Assembly (NCBI GenBank): GCA_009823505.1
Contig: VZQC01008079.1
Location: 858,238-922,237, forward strand
DNA from: Rhizomys pruinosus
Lineage: Eukaryota > Chordata > Mammalia > Rodentia > Spalacidae
DNA length: 64,000 nucleotides
Direction: 5' to 3'
Of the stretch, positions 42,785 to 54,084 are shown in pieces. A program made the translations under genes and the position numbers. A model generated the notes under the pieces. The model was not told where the DNA came from. It did no database searches and saw only the letters and a list, made by a program, of their open reading frames with translations. Numbering within the stretch: the stretch's first letter is position 1; the number at the start of each line of letters is the position of its first letter.

Positions 42785-43448
42785 CCAGTTGAGAAGCAAC
42801 TTAATTAAAAACCTTTGAGGACAACTTAACAGACACAGAGTGAATTTCAGAGATCTGTTTGAGGCAAAGGAGATGCACAAATGCATGTGGGTGCTGACCA
42901 ACTAAGGCCTTTCCAAACCCCTCGCCTGCTGTCTCTCCTCTGAACAACCCAAAAGCTGAGAAGTCAAGACCAGGCATGGTAGAGAGGATGGCAGGAGCTG
43001 GTAGAGTAAGAGGTTGCTAACCTGCTGCAGGGTTAGATGAGGAGAGAGGCTTTAGCTCTGAGTGAAGTTCAAGATTATGATCAGTGCTCTAGTGGAGCAT
43101 GTTCACCACTAACCAGAGGTTTAAGTTACCAGGACCAAAAGTGTTTAGTTACTTAGCTTATCTCATAAAACACAGGGCAACTCCTGGTCTTCCTAAAAGT
43201 TAACCCAGTGTCAGGGGAAGGACTCTGGAGAGGTGTAAAACTTTAATATGGCAGGAGAAGGGGTTTAAATTGCCTTGTGATTGCATCTTGATTGCTACAA
43301 GACTGGTACGCTAGTTCCACGAAGACATGTGTGTGAATGTATACAATTAAAATTTCCCCACGTGAAGAAATGTACACTACAGTGCTTAAAGGCACAGTCA
43401 ACCAGAATAAAGTAACATTGAAAAAAAAATCCTTCTAGACCAATATAT
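42785..43448. other. No recognised feature
   Basis: Nothing assigned. Confidence 0.4.
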
Positions 43449-43449
43449 T

Positions 43450-43600
43450 TCCTTAAACCTCTGTGTCTTTGTTTACTTATCTATAAGATAAGGTTAACAA
43501 TAATAATCATAGCTAATAGGATGAGAATGTTGAAATGTGCTTAGACATCCAAAATGCTTAGAAAATTGGCAGGTGCTACATGAATAGCCACCCATGTTGT
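43450..43600 (+). mobile_element. MIR SINE
   Basis: 'taaacctctgtgtctttgtt', 'tacttatctataagataagg', 'ataataatcatagctaatag' and 'gaaatgtgcttagacatcca' follow the MIR 3' half. Confidence 0.65.
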
Positions 43601-44039
43601 CGATCACTCCTCTTGCCACTGAATAGAGACTTGCCATTGAATACTAGTGATCCACAAAACAAACCACATAGCATAGTTGCAGGGTGACTGTATTTGCCTC
43701 CTAAAAGTGGGTATTTGCCTAAGCCTACACGGCAGTGAAAGACATGCGTCAACCACCTGGATGTTTCAGGTCCCTCACATTTCCTAAGAGGCTGTTCCTA
43801 ACCAGTCCCATCCTGGGAGCAGGCAAGTCCATGCCCTGGCAGTATTTCAGTTGCAACAGATAAAAGCTATCATGAACCCACTATGGTGTGAGATGAAGCT
43901 TTCAGTAACTGTTTATGTGCAAGGTAGTTGTTAAACTTCATAGGTAACTAAGGGCCTTTGCAGTTGCTAAGGGAGGTGTTATATTTAAATTTCAGCAACA
44001 ACAAACAAAACAGCTGGTGGATCCACCTGATGTGTGGAA

Positions 44040-44205
44040 TGAATGTTTCTGACAGTTGTGGTGGGATTGAAAGATTGTTGGACTGTGGTCAAGCAATCCT
44101 AGACTTAAAATATCATTTATCACTCAACAGCTGTGTGAAATTCAGTATGTTCCTTACCATGGCTGAAATTCGGTCCCCTTTTTTTAAATAGAACACAGAT
44201 AACTG
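44040..44205 (+). mobile_element. MIR SINE
   Basis: 'gtggtcaagcaatcctagac', 'caacagctgtgtgaaattca' and 'ttccttaccatggctgaaat' parallel the MIR core around 'tagctgtgtgaccttgggca'. Confidence 0.55.
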
Positions 44206-44209
44206 ATGA

Positions 44210-44818
44210 CTTCTTTGTACAATCGTGAGGCATTAGGAGATGGGCAGGAGGTAAGGCTTGGGTGTTCAGCTGGAGTTGATATGCCCCTTTCAGTGACCTT
44301 TACATGAGAGGAGTCTTCTCCAGACATCAGCTGAACAACTTGCTTCCACTGGAAATGAAACATGTTTTTCTTCATGAAGCTCTTTTCTCCCAACTTCACA
44401 GTCTTAATAGTACATAGAAGGCCTAACACCCTTCCATATTTTCTTTTGTGAGTTGACATCAAATTTCCACATCCAGCTCTGCATCCCAGGCTCTGACTCG
44501 AAGCATGCTACATTACTTTCTCCAGTAGAAACAGTGAGCTTATCTTTCAGGCAGTAAATAGGACTCTCTCTACTTAGGTGCTGCATAAATGATTGCATTT
44601 TTTATACATTTCCTTTTATATTTTCTTGCTTATAGATAGGAAGATGGAATTTTGGATGCTCACTTCTTGCAATGAAGAGTTGTCCTCCTCCTTCCTTCAC
44701 ATCACTCATCCTTGGAGCTGTTGGCCTCACAAACAGTATTCAATCCTTGTTCCTACCAGAGCAACTTCCCTTAGGATTTTTACAATCTGAAATTAGTTGA
44801 TCAAAGTCAGCTAGTGGA
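44210..44818. other. No recognised feature
   Basis: Nothing assigned. Confidence 0.4.
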
Positions 44819-44819
44819 T

Positions 44820-45410
44820 GCACCTGCTAGCTGTTGCTGAGTGAGACATCACCACAACATTCAAGAGCTTAAACATTTTCTGTTGCACATAGTTTGCCAG
44901 GCAGATGGTTCTACTGACTGAGATTGGGCTCTGCTGATCTCTGCTGGCTTTTTTCATGCATTTGTAGTCACCTACTGGGTCATCTAGGGTTTTCCTGATC
45001 CAGAATGTTCTCCATGGCATAGCTGGCTGAATGGTGCTACGATATATATACATGTATTTGGGTGGCGAGGGTCATGTGTCATCTAGTAAGTTGCCTTGGA
45101 GTGACTGACATGGCAAACCAGTATTTCAAGACAGTGGAGACAATGTGCAAGGCTCAGGAAGGTAGACTATCACTTCTGTCATATTCTATTGCTGAAACAA
45201 ACCACAGACCCAGTTTTGATTTAATGGAAAACCAATAGATTCTGCCTCCCAACACGAGGAGCTGTAAAGTCACAACACAAGGGAAGCAGATAGAGGGTGT
45301 GGAAAATTTGTGTGCTGTCTTTGTGTTCAGCCTACTCTACTCTCGTCCAACACCAAGCTGGCTCTTGGTGGCCTTTTCACAACTTCCTCCATGGAAGAAC
45401 TTAAGCTGTT
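44820..45410 (+). mobile_element. Ancient eutherian repeat, near full length
   Basis: 5' part: 'caacattcaagagcttaaac'. Middle: 'actgactgagattgggctct'. 3' part: 'tatcacttctgtcatattct', 'attctgcctcccaacacgag' and 'gagctgtaaagtcacaacac'. The 5' part is the same family as 9295-9640. The formal name is uncertain (MER/MLT class). Confidence 0.55.
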
Positions 45411-45535
45411 AGTTATTATATAAAACATTGTTATTATTATTATATAAAACTTTGTTTTATTATTATAAATCTTATATAACAAAACTTATTATATTATATA
45501 ATTTATTATTATATTATTATATAAAAACATTGTTT
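45411..45535. repeat. AT-rich imperfect repeat
   Basis: TTATATAAAACATTGTT-like blocks near 45415, 45445 and 45520, separated by ATT and TAT runs. Confidence 0.75.
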
Positions 45536-45774
45536 TCTATCACATTAGAGAAAAATGACTCAACTTCCTTTGAAAAGGACAATTGCAAATGAAAGGTCAC
45601 TTTGCTTGTTCTCTTACCGCTTTTTTTCTGGACAAAAGGAGACTGGGACCTAAGACCTAGTCTTTCCTAAACTTTTCCCAAACTTCCCAAGAGGGAGAAA
45701 TAGAGACCAAGAAAGTTATAAGAAGATTTAAAAAAAAGAAGAAGATTTTAACAGGAGACAGGTATACCTGTAAA

Positions 45775-45895
45775 AGGAACTTGGGAACCGGAGGCAGGAG
45801 AATCATCAGTTTGAGGACCGTGTAGGCTGCACAGTGAATTCCTGGCCAGCCTGACCTATAAGCAAGATCCTGCCCACAAAACAAAACAATTGAAA
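45775..45895 (+). mobile_element. Old B1-like SINE
   Basis: 'ccggaggcaggagaatcatc', 'agtttgaggaccgtgtaggc' and 'gtgaattcctggccagcctg', then CAAAA units. Confidence 0.68.
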
Positions 45896-45899
45896 CAAA

Positions 45900-46295
45900 A
45901 GAGCAACAACAGAAAAGAGTGAGAATAAATGGTTCCTTACACTATGAATCACAGTACTTCACATAAACCCTACAACAAAATATGGTTTATGGATTTGAAT
46001 GGTAACATAACAATATTTTGTAAAGTTGTAAAGAATTATTGAAATAGTCTATGTTAGTAAAAATGTATGTAGAAGATTTATAGTCAGTAAAGTGCTAATT
46101 GGGACAGTAGGGTCATTTGTTAAAATTTTTCAGCTAATATTGCATACTTCCTGCTGCATAACTGAATTCAAGAAAGTTATTTGAAGTGTGGTCACCAGCT
46201 TTACAAGCCATAATAAATAGTATATTTGATGTGAACTAATAAAATATTTTGTTATAACTTACCATAAATTTTACATATACATTTTATATATTTTA
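45900..46295. other. No recognised feature
   Basis: AT-rich DNA. Confidence 0.4.
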
Positions 46296-46302
46296 TTACA
46301 TA

Positions 46303-46304
46303 TA

Positions 46305-46337
<33 letters not shown>
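46303..46337. repeat. (TA)n microsatellite
   Basis: TA run of about 17 units. Confidence 0.93.
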
Positions 46338-46339
<2 letters not shown>

Positions 46340-46784
46340 CCTAAGAAATAAAGAGGATGTAGGCAAATTGGCCCTTTTATAGCTTAAAAATAGCAAACTT
46401 AGAAGAAATAATTTGGCTATAAACTATATAGCTAAAAACTGGTGCAGTAACTCAATTTCTGATTATATAGGAAGTATATCTAAATATGTGAATTAGTTAT
46501 GCACACTTTAGACTCTAAAAAAATTAATTTATTATTTTGAAAAATATACCATGACATGCAACTTAAATTACATTTTGTGATAATTTTTAAGTACAACTTT
46601 TGTTAGACAGGATGAATTACCTATAATTAAGCATACAGCATAAATTTTGAGACAAGCAGTTATTCTTCTTTATCTATAATGTACCATGTAATATACTTAA
46701 CATTTTTCTATGAGAAAATTGTTTTAAAATTTTAATGAATATATTGGTCAAGAACAGCATCCTTCTGACTTTTTTCTGTCACTA
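46340..46784. other. No recognised feature
   Basis: AT-rich DNA. Confidence 0.4.
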
Positions 46785-46870
46785 ATTCATTTATCTATGC
46801 ATTCATTCATTCAACTTTTATTAAATTAGTCTTACAATGCACAAAGTTCTGTTTTATAAATTTTAAGAAA
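46785..46870 (-). mobile_element. L2 fragment, antisense (tentative)
   Basis: 'gcattcattcattcaacttt' and 'tattaaattag' followed by 'acaatgcacaaagttctg' resemble the antisense L2 3' end. Confidence 0.4.
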
Positions 46871-46874
46871 ATAT

Positions 46875-47385
46875 CCTAGTAAGGTATTCTAATGACCAAG
46901 ATTTTGTTGTTATTTCTCCATCCTAAAGATATGTACATAGAAGCTGAAGAAGTTTGAATTACTTTCCTACATTAGTAATTAACTTGGTCAGGGTGCTAGT
47001 TCAGATCCTGCTGGTTTCAAAACCTGGGATATATTGGGAACCACCTAGAACAGGAGCTTCAGCTTTTGCTTGATAGAAATGCATTCTGTCCTGCCAAAGA
47101 CATCAGCTGCTAATTTGGCCAGTGAGCTTCTTCCAGTAGTCAGATGTGATTGTGTAAAATAGAAACCAAGAAGCATAGAAATAAACAAACAAACAAACAA
47201 ACAAAAAAGCTCATCTGACTGACTTAAGCTAATCTGAACCTAGATGGGGTCCCATGTCATTTAATTATGAACACAAGACATGGTAAAGTTGTTATTCACC
47301 ACCCTCAAAGAGAGAATCAAGACATTTCAAGTAATTGAAGAGAACTAACTGCTGGACAAGCAAAAGCACATGTCCAGGTAACAGA
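46875..47385. other. Unassigned, with an (AAAC)n run
   Basis: Nothing assigned except an AAAC run at about 47184-47204. Confidence 0.45.
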
Positions 47386-47400
47386 TTAAAGAGAAATATA

Positions 47401-47480
47401 GCACGACACGGGTGCACAAACTTGCATGCAGACAGTACATTCATACACATATGGAAATAAATAAAATTAATAAAAAAAAA
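47401..47480 (+). mobile_element. 5'-truncated B2 fragment with perfect TSD
   Basis: Only the last 80 bases of B2: GCACGACACGGGTGCACAAA, 'cagacagtacattcatacac' and an A-rich tail. TAAAGAGAAATATA is duplicated exactly at 47387-47400 and 47481-47494, so the truncation happened during insertion. Confidence 0.95.
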
Positions 47481-47499
47481 TAAAGAGAAATATAATATT

Positions 47500-49300
47500 A
47501 ACTGAGCTCCTTAACAATGCGCATGCCTAAGAGCTTCCAACTTCGTTAAACTGAGAAGCAACATTTCACTACATTTTAAAATCTGACCTCCATTTTCTTG
47601 TGTTCTGTAAAAAGTAATGTTTATAATATCCACAAATTATTGATCCTAAATAAGTTTTATATCAATTCTTATACTTTGCAGGAAAACCACAATTACTTAA
47701 CTTGTATTTGGTCAGCATTTCCCATGGTACTCTAAGGTCTGACTGAAGATCTTTGTTGAGTTCAGGAGCCTGTTCTGTATGCTATCCACCTTGTTACTGT
47801 ACCTCACTTGAATTACCTTGGTCCTTGGCCCCCTGTCAATCCCTCCTCAAACTACCAATGACCCTCTGTGAGCACCTGGCATCAATACAGTCACTAGAAA
47901 TCATTCCCATATCCACCTCTCATCCATGACTTTTCTCTCATTTGTATTAGAAATAATAACATTCTTTGCCAAGCTCAAGAGGATGTCATAACATACAGAC
48001 ATATTTCCATTTCTAACTCAGGGGTCAATAGCATCAAGGTAGAGTAATCCACATAAAATCACTTTAAATATTAAGGGCTCTTTATGTGCAAATATTGACA
48101 CTTAGAATATAATAACCCACTTGTCCCTGGAGTATATGGTAAACAATAAGATAAAAGAGCATTGCATATAGAAGTGTTACTATTAGTAATCATACAATAT
48201 CAAGATAGAATAAAAAGTAAAGAAGCTGTCTATATTATGGGGGGAATCCTGAGTGAAGGAAACAGGGTTTAAAAAATATAATCCACTAGCTTAATATGTT
48301 GGATCAACTTCTTGGAAGTGTGTTGTAAACACAAGGGAGGAATGACATAGAGTCAGTGCTGAAGAGGGTAGAGGTTTCACTGTTGAGGGCTCTGAACACA
48401 CATTGAAGGATGTGCGGAGGTCCAGCTTTCAGCCTCTGGACTTATTTCTGGGCATGAGGCCTCAGTAAACACACCCTTATGGGAACCTTGGAGGACTGCT
48501 TTGTCCCTTAGGATGAAGCTTCCATAGACAAAATGCTGTTTCTCAGGGTAAGATGTGGTTTTGAGCATCCTGGAAAAATCCACCTACACCTGAGTCACTG
48601 GAGCAGCTCTGGCCAGTGTAAGATTTCAGCCTTGGCTGAACGGGCAGCCCAGATGTTCACCCAGAACACAGCATATCCTAATGGCTCTAAGGAGTCACTC
48701 ACCATGCCCCACAATCCAAACAAAACCTTCTTTGTGAAATGGGAAGGGAGAATCAGGTTGCTTTCTTAGCCCAGCTGCCAATTCCTCTCAGCTTGGGACC
48801 TCTCCTGCTCCCCAGGGCTCCATCAGAAGTTCAGCAGAAATATTTGCCTCTAGGCATCAACTGTGTCAAAAATCTGACAGCTTGTTTTTCTATATATTTT
48901 GTTACACTCAAGCATGAATGCTATTTTACAGAGACATAAAGAGGTACCGATGAAAAGTCCTTTAGCTTTCCTTTGTGGGATTTTTGTTGTTGTTGTTGCT
49001 GTTAACTGTTTTGTAAAGTTTATCCAATGAACAATCCCTTAAAATATCTGATTGTGTTCTCCAAAGAATGATTTGTTGGAAGAATGAATTTATAGAAAAT
49101 GTAAGAGTGTAGGTTTGGTGAGTACTTTGGTACCTGGAAGAGAGCTTGAGACTCAAGCTCAAGAAGCATCCAAGCAAAGCTGATATTGTCTAGTCATTTT
49201 AAAAATCCACAAAGTATTGCCCATGAAGATGACCTTCCTATGGTAGTTTTCTTGCTTGGTCTCTTACACCTTACAGAATATATCATTAAAAATATTCCCT
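47500..49300. other. Repeat-poor stretch (1.8 kb)
   Basis: No transposon recognised. Open frames near 48377-48939 overlap on both strands and have no known domain. Confidence 0.5.
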
Positions 49301-49307
49301 GAAACAA

Positions 49308-49308
<1 letters not shown>

Positions 49309-49346
<38 letters not shown>
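49309..49346. repeat. (TG)n microsatellite
   Basis: Uninterrupted GT run of about 18 units. Confidence 0.95.
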
Positions 49347-49349
49347 ATT

Positions 49350-50950
49350 GCAGCATAATTACATTTCATTCCCACGTCTATGGGTCAATGAAGTGGTTCG
49401 CCTCTCATCTCAGCTAACTAATGTATCAGTCATATGTTGTGGGTCACATTTACCTGCTGGTTTGTTCCACATATTTGGAGCTTCAGTTGGTTAAAGTAGG
49501 ATGACTATGGATAGACCATGTGAGCTCTTCTCTTCTTGTCTTCCCATCCTCTAGGACTCTTCACTGAGTAGTGGTAGCACTGGAAGAGTTTAAGACAAAG
49601 AGCACAGGTCCCTTGAAATCAAAGCTCAGTGCTGCCAAACCGCTACATCCTTGCAGTCTATGCATCTCTGCAGAACAGAAGAGAAAGCCTAGGGTCTTTG
49701 GTGAGGACACAACCAAAGATCATGAACACAAAGTTATGATAAATCATGCCTGCAGTGCTGCTTTGCAATGTGAATTTGCATGTACCTCTACTTTAGAAGG
49801 ACCTTTCTATTTTTTCACAGTCTGCCTTATAGCTAAGTGGCCAAGTTCGAGGTACGGTGAGAGACAGGAAACTTGGATTTGCCAGTGCATAATATATTTT
49901 AGTTCACATTTGACCTTATGTCCATTGATAAATGGGTTAGAACCCATTAACAGAAGTGAGTGATTAGGCTATCCCCCAGCCTCCAATACTTAGAAAGAAA
50001 AATGAGCAGAAAATATCAAGGAAGATCAATGGTTCTTCCATGCTCAGTGGTACCACTCTCACCTGGGCATGCGCCAAAGATCCCTGAACAGTTCCTCTCT
50101 CTCTTTGTTCTCATTCTGAGCTCCCTCCAGGAATCAGTGTCCCACCATGATGCTTATTTAACATTAAAATTGTTTGTTTACTCGTAAGTCCTACCACTAA
50201 ACCAACTCTGTGTAAACCAGGGCAGCTTTTGTTAGCACAGCATTTGTTTTCTCAGCAAGGAGGAAAATATTCATTCACCCTAGAGTAGGGACTTGATAAT
50301 ATTTTGGCAAATAAATGCAAGGATTAACGTGTAACAAATTATAGGTGCTATTGAACTTGATTATTCAGTAGCTTTCTGATTGAATTAGGAACTAGTTACA
50401 TAAAGGGTAGATAATATTCCCCTTGTTTAAGGAGCAGAATTAAAACAATTGTTCTGCTCCATGTGCTCCCAAAAGAAAAGGTAAACAGAATAACTAGACA
50501 AGAAATCTCTTATAGTTACTTACTGATATCCTAAACTGTTCCCATGAACCCATAAACCTATATTTTAGGGAGAAAGTGCAATATCAAGTTGAATATTTGG
50601 GATCAAAATGACTCATAAAACTTTTATTTATAATCTAACTCTACTCTATAGGAACTACAATTCCAGGGACTGGCAGTACCTTGTGGCCCCTTATAGAGAG
50701 TTAGTGGCCTTTTCTACATTTCTCTAACTGCCTCCAATCTTCCTTGTCTCTCTTGGCATTGGCTCTCCCAGGACCACAGTAATTAATTTAATTTTCATCC
50801 TCGAAGGAGAAATCTAGCAGGAGTATTTAAGATCATTCATAAAATGTTTATTTAGTAGTTCGTTCAGACACTGCTGTCAGTTGAGCTTCACAGGCTGAAG
50901 TGGTGAAAACTGTGAGATAACCTGAACACTGCAATGCTTTGTGTCTTTTT
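49350..50950. other. Repeat-poor stretch (1.6 kb)
   Basis: A 130-codon open frame (49571-49963) resembles no known protein and lacks compositional or domain support. Otherwise nothing is assigned. Confidence 0.5.
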
Positions 50951-50956
50951 GTTTTT

Positions 50957-51102
50957 TGGTATATTTGAGACAGGGTCTCCCTATAGCCCCAACTGGCCTG
51001 GAAGTCACTCTGTAGACCAGGCTGTCTTTGAACTCAGAGATCTGCCTGCCTCTGCCTTCCTAGTGCTGGGATTAAAGGCATGTTCCAACCATGCCAGGCT
51101 CT
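50957..51102 (-). mobile_element. B1 SINE, antisense
   Basis: 'gagacagggtctccctatag', 'gtagaccaggctgtctttga', 'cctagtgctgggattaaagg' and 'caaccatgccaggct'. Confidence 0.93.
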
Positions 51103-51104
51103 TC

Positions 51105-51495
51105 TCTTTCTTATACCTTCCATAAAATCTACTTGTTAAGAGAGTGCTGGAATATATGGACAATGACATTAAAGACTTCCTTCCTTTCAAGGAAGGTACA
51201 ATGTAACTGACTCAACATTAGATTGAAAGAAACAGTGAAGGCAGATGTTATCGGCTCCCATTGATACATTGAATTCTTGGTCTGTTATAACAAATTTCTG
51301 ATTTTCTTCCTTCAGCTGGAAAATATACAAAACTAAAGATGTTTCAAATTTTACATAGTTGACGTGTTTTTCTTGCCTTGTCTTCAATGTAAATCAGGAT
51401 ATCTTCATTCAAGAACTTCCTTATTCTGATTAGTGATTTTAGCATTAGCATTTATTTCCTGAGAACATTCCATATTTTCTTATATTCTTTGGCCG
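51105..51495. other. No recognised feature
   Basis: AT-rich DNA. Confidence 0.4.
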
Positions 51496-51497
51496 GG

Positions 51498-51509
51498 TCT
51501 CTCTCTCTC

Positions 51510-51555
<46 letters not shown>

Positions 51556-51569
51556 ACACACACACACAT
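51498..51569. repeat. (CT)n(CA)n compound microsatellite
   Basis: A short CT run, then a CA run of about 30 units with one TA interruption near 51550. Confidence 0.95.
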
Positions 51570-51877
51570 CCCACTAGATAAATGGTTAACAGTACTGCTA
51601 GAGCTATAGCAGCAATGTTTGCTCACAGGGCTGCATTGGAAGAGGATGGAGTCTGGACTGGACTTTTCTCTTTTGCACTCTTTAATGACAATGTTCAAAT
51701 TTTAGTGTGAGAAATAATCTTAAAGTTATGCCATTGGGAAGAAACAAGAGTGGACCTCTAGGGTTATTTTTTCAAAAGGTGATGAAGGTTTTCCTATAAG
51801 AAACAATGAGGGAAAACTTTACATTTTCAGTAAGCTTCAAAGTCTAATCATATGAAAGAAAAGAGGCAAAGCCTTTC

Positions 51878-51943
51878 CCAGAGAATGAACAGATAGAGAC
51901 AGGGGACAGACCAGAGAATGAACAGATAGAGACAGGGGACAAA
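51878..51943. repeat. 33-bp tandem duplication
   Basis: Two 33-base units starting CCAGAGAATGAACAGATAGA at 51878 and 51911, with a single difference (GACAGA and GACAAA). A third start (CCAGAGG) follows. Confidence 0.95.
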
Positions 51944-52142
51944 CCAGAGGTGTTCTAGGCTGGTGTTCAACTCACAGTTAGGTGATAAAGACAAATAGGT
52001 AGTCGTGGACCCAATTTTCACTGAAGGAGAAAATTATCATATGGTTAAGGAGAGCAAAGTCTCCAGATTCAGATGGTCTGCCTTTGTGTCCACCACTGAG
52101 CTGTGTAGCTCTGAACAACTATCTAAATTTAAAAAAGAAACC

Positions 52143-52411
52143 TGGGCTGGAGAGATGGCTCAGTGGTTAAGAGTGCCAAGTGCTCTTTCTGAGGACCTGG
52201 GTTCGATTCCCAACACCCACATGGAGGCTAAGAACTGTCTTTAAGCTGAGTGTGGTGGCACACGCCTTTAATCCTAGCACTCCAGGAGGCAGAGGCAGAG
52301 GCAGGTGGATCTCTGTGAGTTCAAGGCCAGCCTGGTCTACAGAGTAAGTTCCAGGCCAGCTGGAGCTATAGGGAGACCCTGTCTCAAAAAAAAGAAAAGA
52401 AAAGAAAAAAT
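52143..52411 (+). mobile_element. B2(5')-B1 composite SINE
   Basis: The first 98 or so bases of B2 (GGGCTGGAGAGATGGCTCAG to 'aagaactgtctttaa', ending 52240) join a full-length B1 ('gctgagtgtggtggcacacg' to 'gaccctgtctcaaaa') and its A-rich tail. AAGAAACC is found just outside both ends (52135-52142 and 52412-52419), so one short target duplication encloses both parts. B1 insertion into a B2 with loss of the B2 3' half is the alternative. Confidence 0.8.
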
Positions 52412-52671
52412 AAGAAACCAAACCAATGATGTCCGGAACAAAAAAGTTCTGGTAGGCTGACCCATTCTTATGATGATGTTAGCTTGAAAATCAATGCAAG
52501 CGTTTATGGAAATCAGCATGACAATATAGAATAGAGTTCATGAAATACTATCTGCAGTTTTACTCAGTGAAAATATTCATAAAATAAAGATTCACCAGAA
52601 CCAAAACCTCACTTTAGACAAAACACACAGGCACAACCTAAACATTTGATAAGAAGAAAATAAATAGGGGC

Positions 52672-52905
52672 TGGAGAGATGGCCTAGCAGCTAAGGACAC
52701 TGACCGCTCTTACAGAGGACCCGGGTTTGATCCCCAGCACCCACATGGCGGCCGAGAACCTTCTGAAACTCCAATTCCAGGAGAACTCCAGTTCCAGGGG
52801 AGCCCAACACCCTCTTCTGACCTTCGCAGCATTGCATGACACAGGTGCACAGACTTGCATGCAGACAGTACATTCATACATATACAGAAATAAATAAAAT
52901 TTAAA
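52672..52905 (+). mobile_element. B2 SINE
   Basis: GGGGCTGGAGAGATGGCCTA, 'gatccccagcacccacatgg', 'gcattgcatgacacaggtgc', 'cagacagtacattcatacat' and an A-rich tail. The flanks AGAAAATAAATA and AGAAAAGAAATA suggest a TSD. Confidence 0.95.
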
Positions 52906-53057
52906 AAAAAAGAAAAGAAATAATGGAATCTTTATTCACTGGAAAATTATAGATAATCTAAAATATGGTTATTCAGAAGATACTTAAATCATGCATATTG
53001 TAAAAATTTGAAGTTAGATAAAAGAAAATGTAAATGAAAAATAAACCAGTAAAGCCT

Positions 53058-53242
53058 AATAAACAATAATGACTAGCTTGTAAACTATCACTATTGGTGT
53101 AGATGTACCACATAGGCTTGGGAAATTCACAATGTCTGTGTGTGACCAGTTGTGGTAATCTGCAATAGTTCAGTCGGGTGCCAAAGAAGCTTCTTTGATG
53201 AGTGGTGACTAGGATACTTGTCTGTAAATATAAACATTTAAG
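53058..53242 (-). mobile_element. LINE-1 3' UTR fragment, antisense
   Basis: The minus strand reads 'tatttacagacaagtatcct', 'actcatcaaagaagcttctt' and 'accacaactggtcacacaca', the same UTR region as 16810-16900. It faces a sense copy of that region 220 bases to its right. Confidence 0.8.
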
Positions 53243-53287
53243 TATTGGCACTTTTATTTTGGAATAATAAAGAGCTATCTAATTTGA

Positions 53288-54030
53288 ATTAAGACCTGCT
53301 CAATGGGAGGGAGATTATGTATAGCCAAATATACTTGGCTGGATGGGTCATAGATACTAGAGAAAAGCTTACTTTTGCCACATTCCTAGACCAGTATAAT
53401 TTTTTACTGTATTCTAAATATGTGTGTTTATATTTACAGACATGTGTGTCTCTCACCACTCATCAAAGAAGCTTCTTTCAGCAACAGATGGAGACTATTA
53501 CCGAGTTCCACAACTGGTCAAATGCAGAGAAAAAGTGTCTGTGGGATGCTTAGCCTGAAGTGACACATCTGCAATGCAACCTTTAACACACAAAATGTAT
53601 GCATCTCTCAACTCCCACCAGGGGGGTTATATAGCAGATGGTGATTAACACAGAAACTCACAACTGGGCAATGTACAGAGAACAAGAGTTTGCAGAGTGT
53701 TTATCCACGAATAGGATGACTCAGGGATTGTAAGAGCCAGAGGGGTTGGATGACCACAAGTAAATAGTTTTCCAGAGAAGTTGGTAAGTTACACGTAAGA
53801 ACTCATAGCAATGGTGACAGTGTATATAAATCCCATGTAAGCTCAAATCAGACAGAAATCCCAGCATAGACATGAAGAAATGGGTATAAATCCCAACCCA
53901 ACTAAGGAACTTCTGGCAACTGATGGCTGCAACAAGGGGAGGATGGTGTCTTTCAAGGATGTGGCTCTTTGCAGTTTAACCAGGCCCACACTGAAGGACA
54001 TTTGTGACACAAATCAGACTTTATTAACCA
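53288..54030 (+). mobile_element. LINE-1 3' UTR (Lx type), sense
   Basis: 'cctgctcaatgggagggaga', 'actcatcaaagaagcttctt', 'cacaactggtcaaatgcaga', 'ctcacaactgggcaatgtac' and 'cagacagaaatcccagcata'. Its 3' end is lost after 'gaaggacatttgtgacacaa'. Confidence 0.82.
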
Positions 54031-54084
54031 TATACCATATATAATAGAGTATATTAAATTGGTCAGGGATTGGATCCTAGGAGG

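Noticed and set aside
49571..49963. 130-codon open frame in repeat-poor DNA
   Set aside because: No recognisable domain or biased codon use. The length is compatible with chance in 64 kb of six-frame sequence. Conservation data would be needed to revive it.
53058..54030. Twin-priming inversion at 53.1-54.0 kb
   Set aside because: The antisense and sense pieces cover the same UTR region instead of adjoining regions, so two insertions are more likely.
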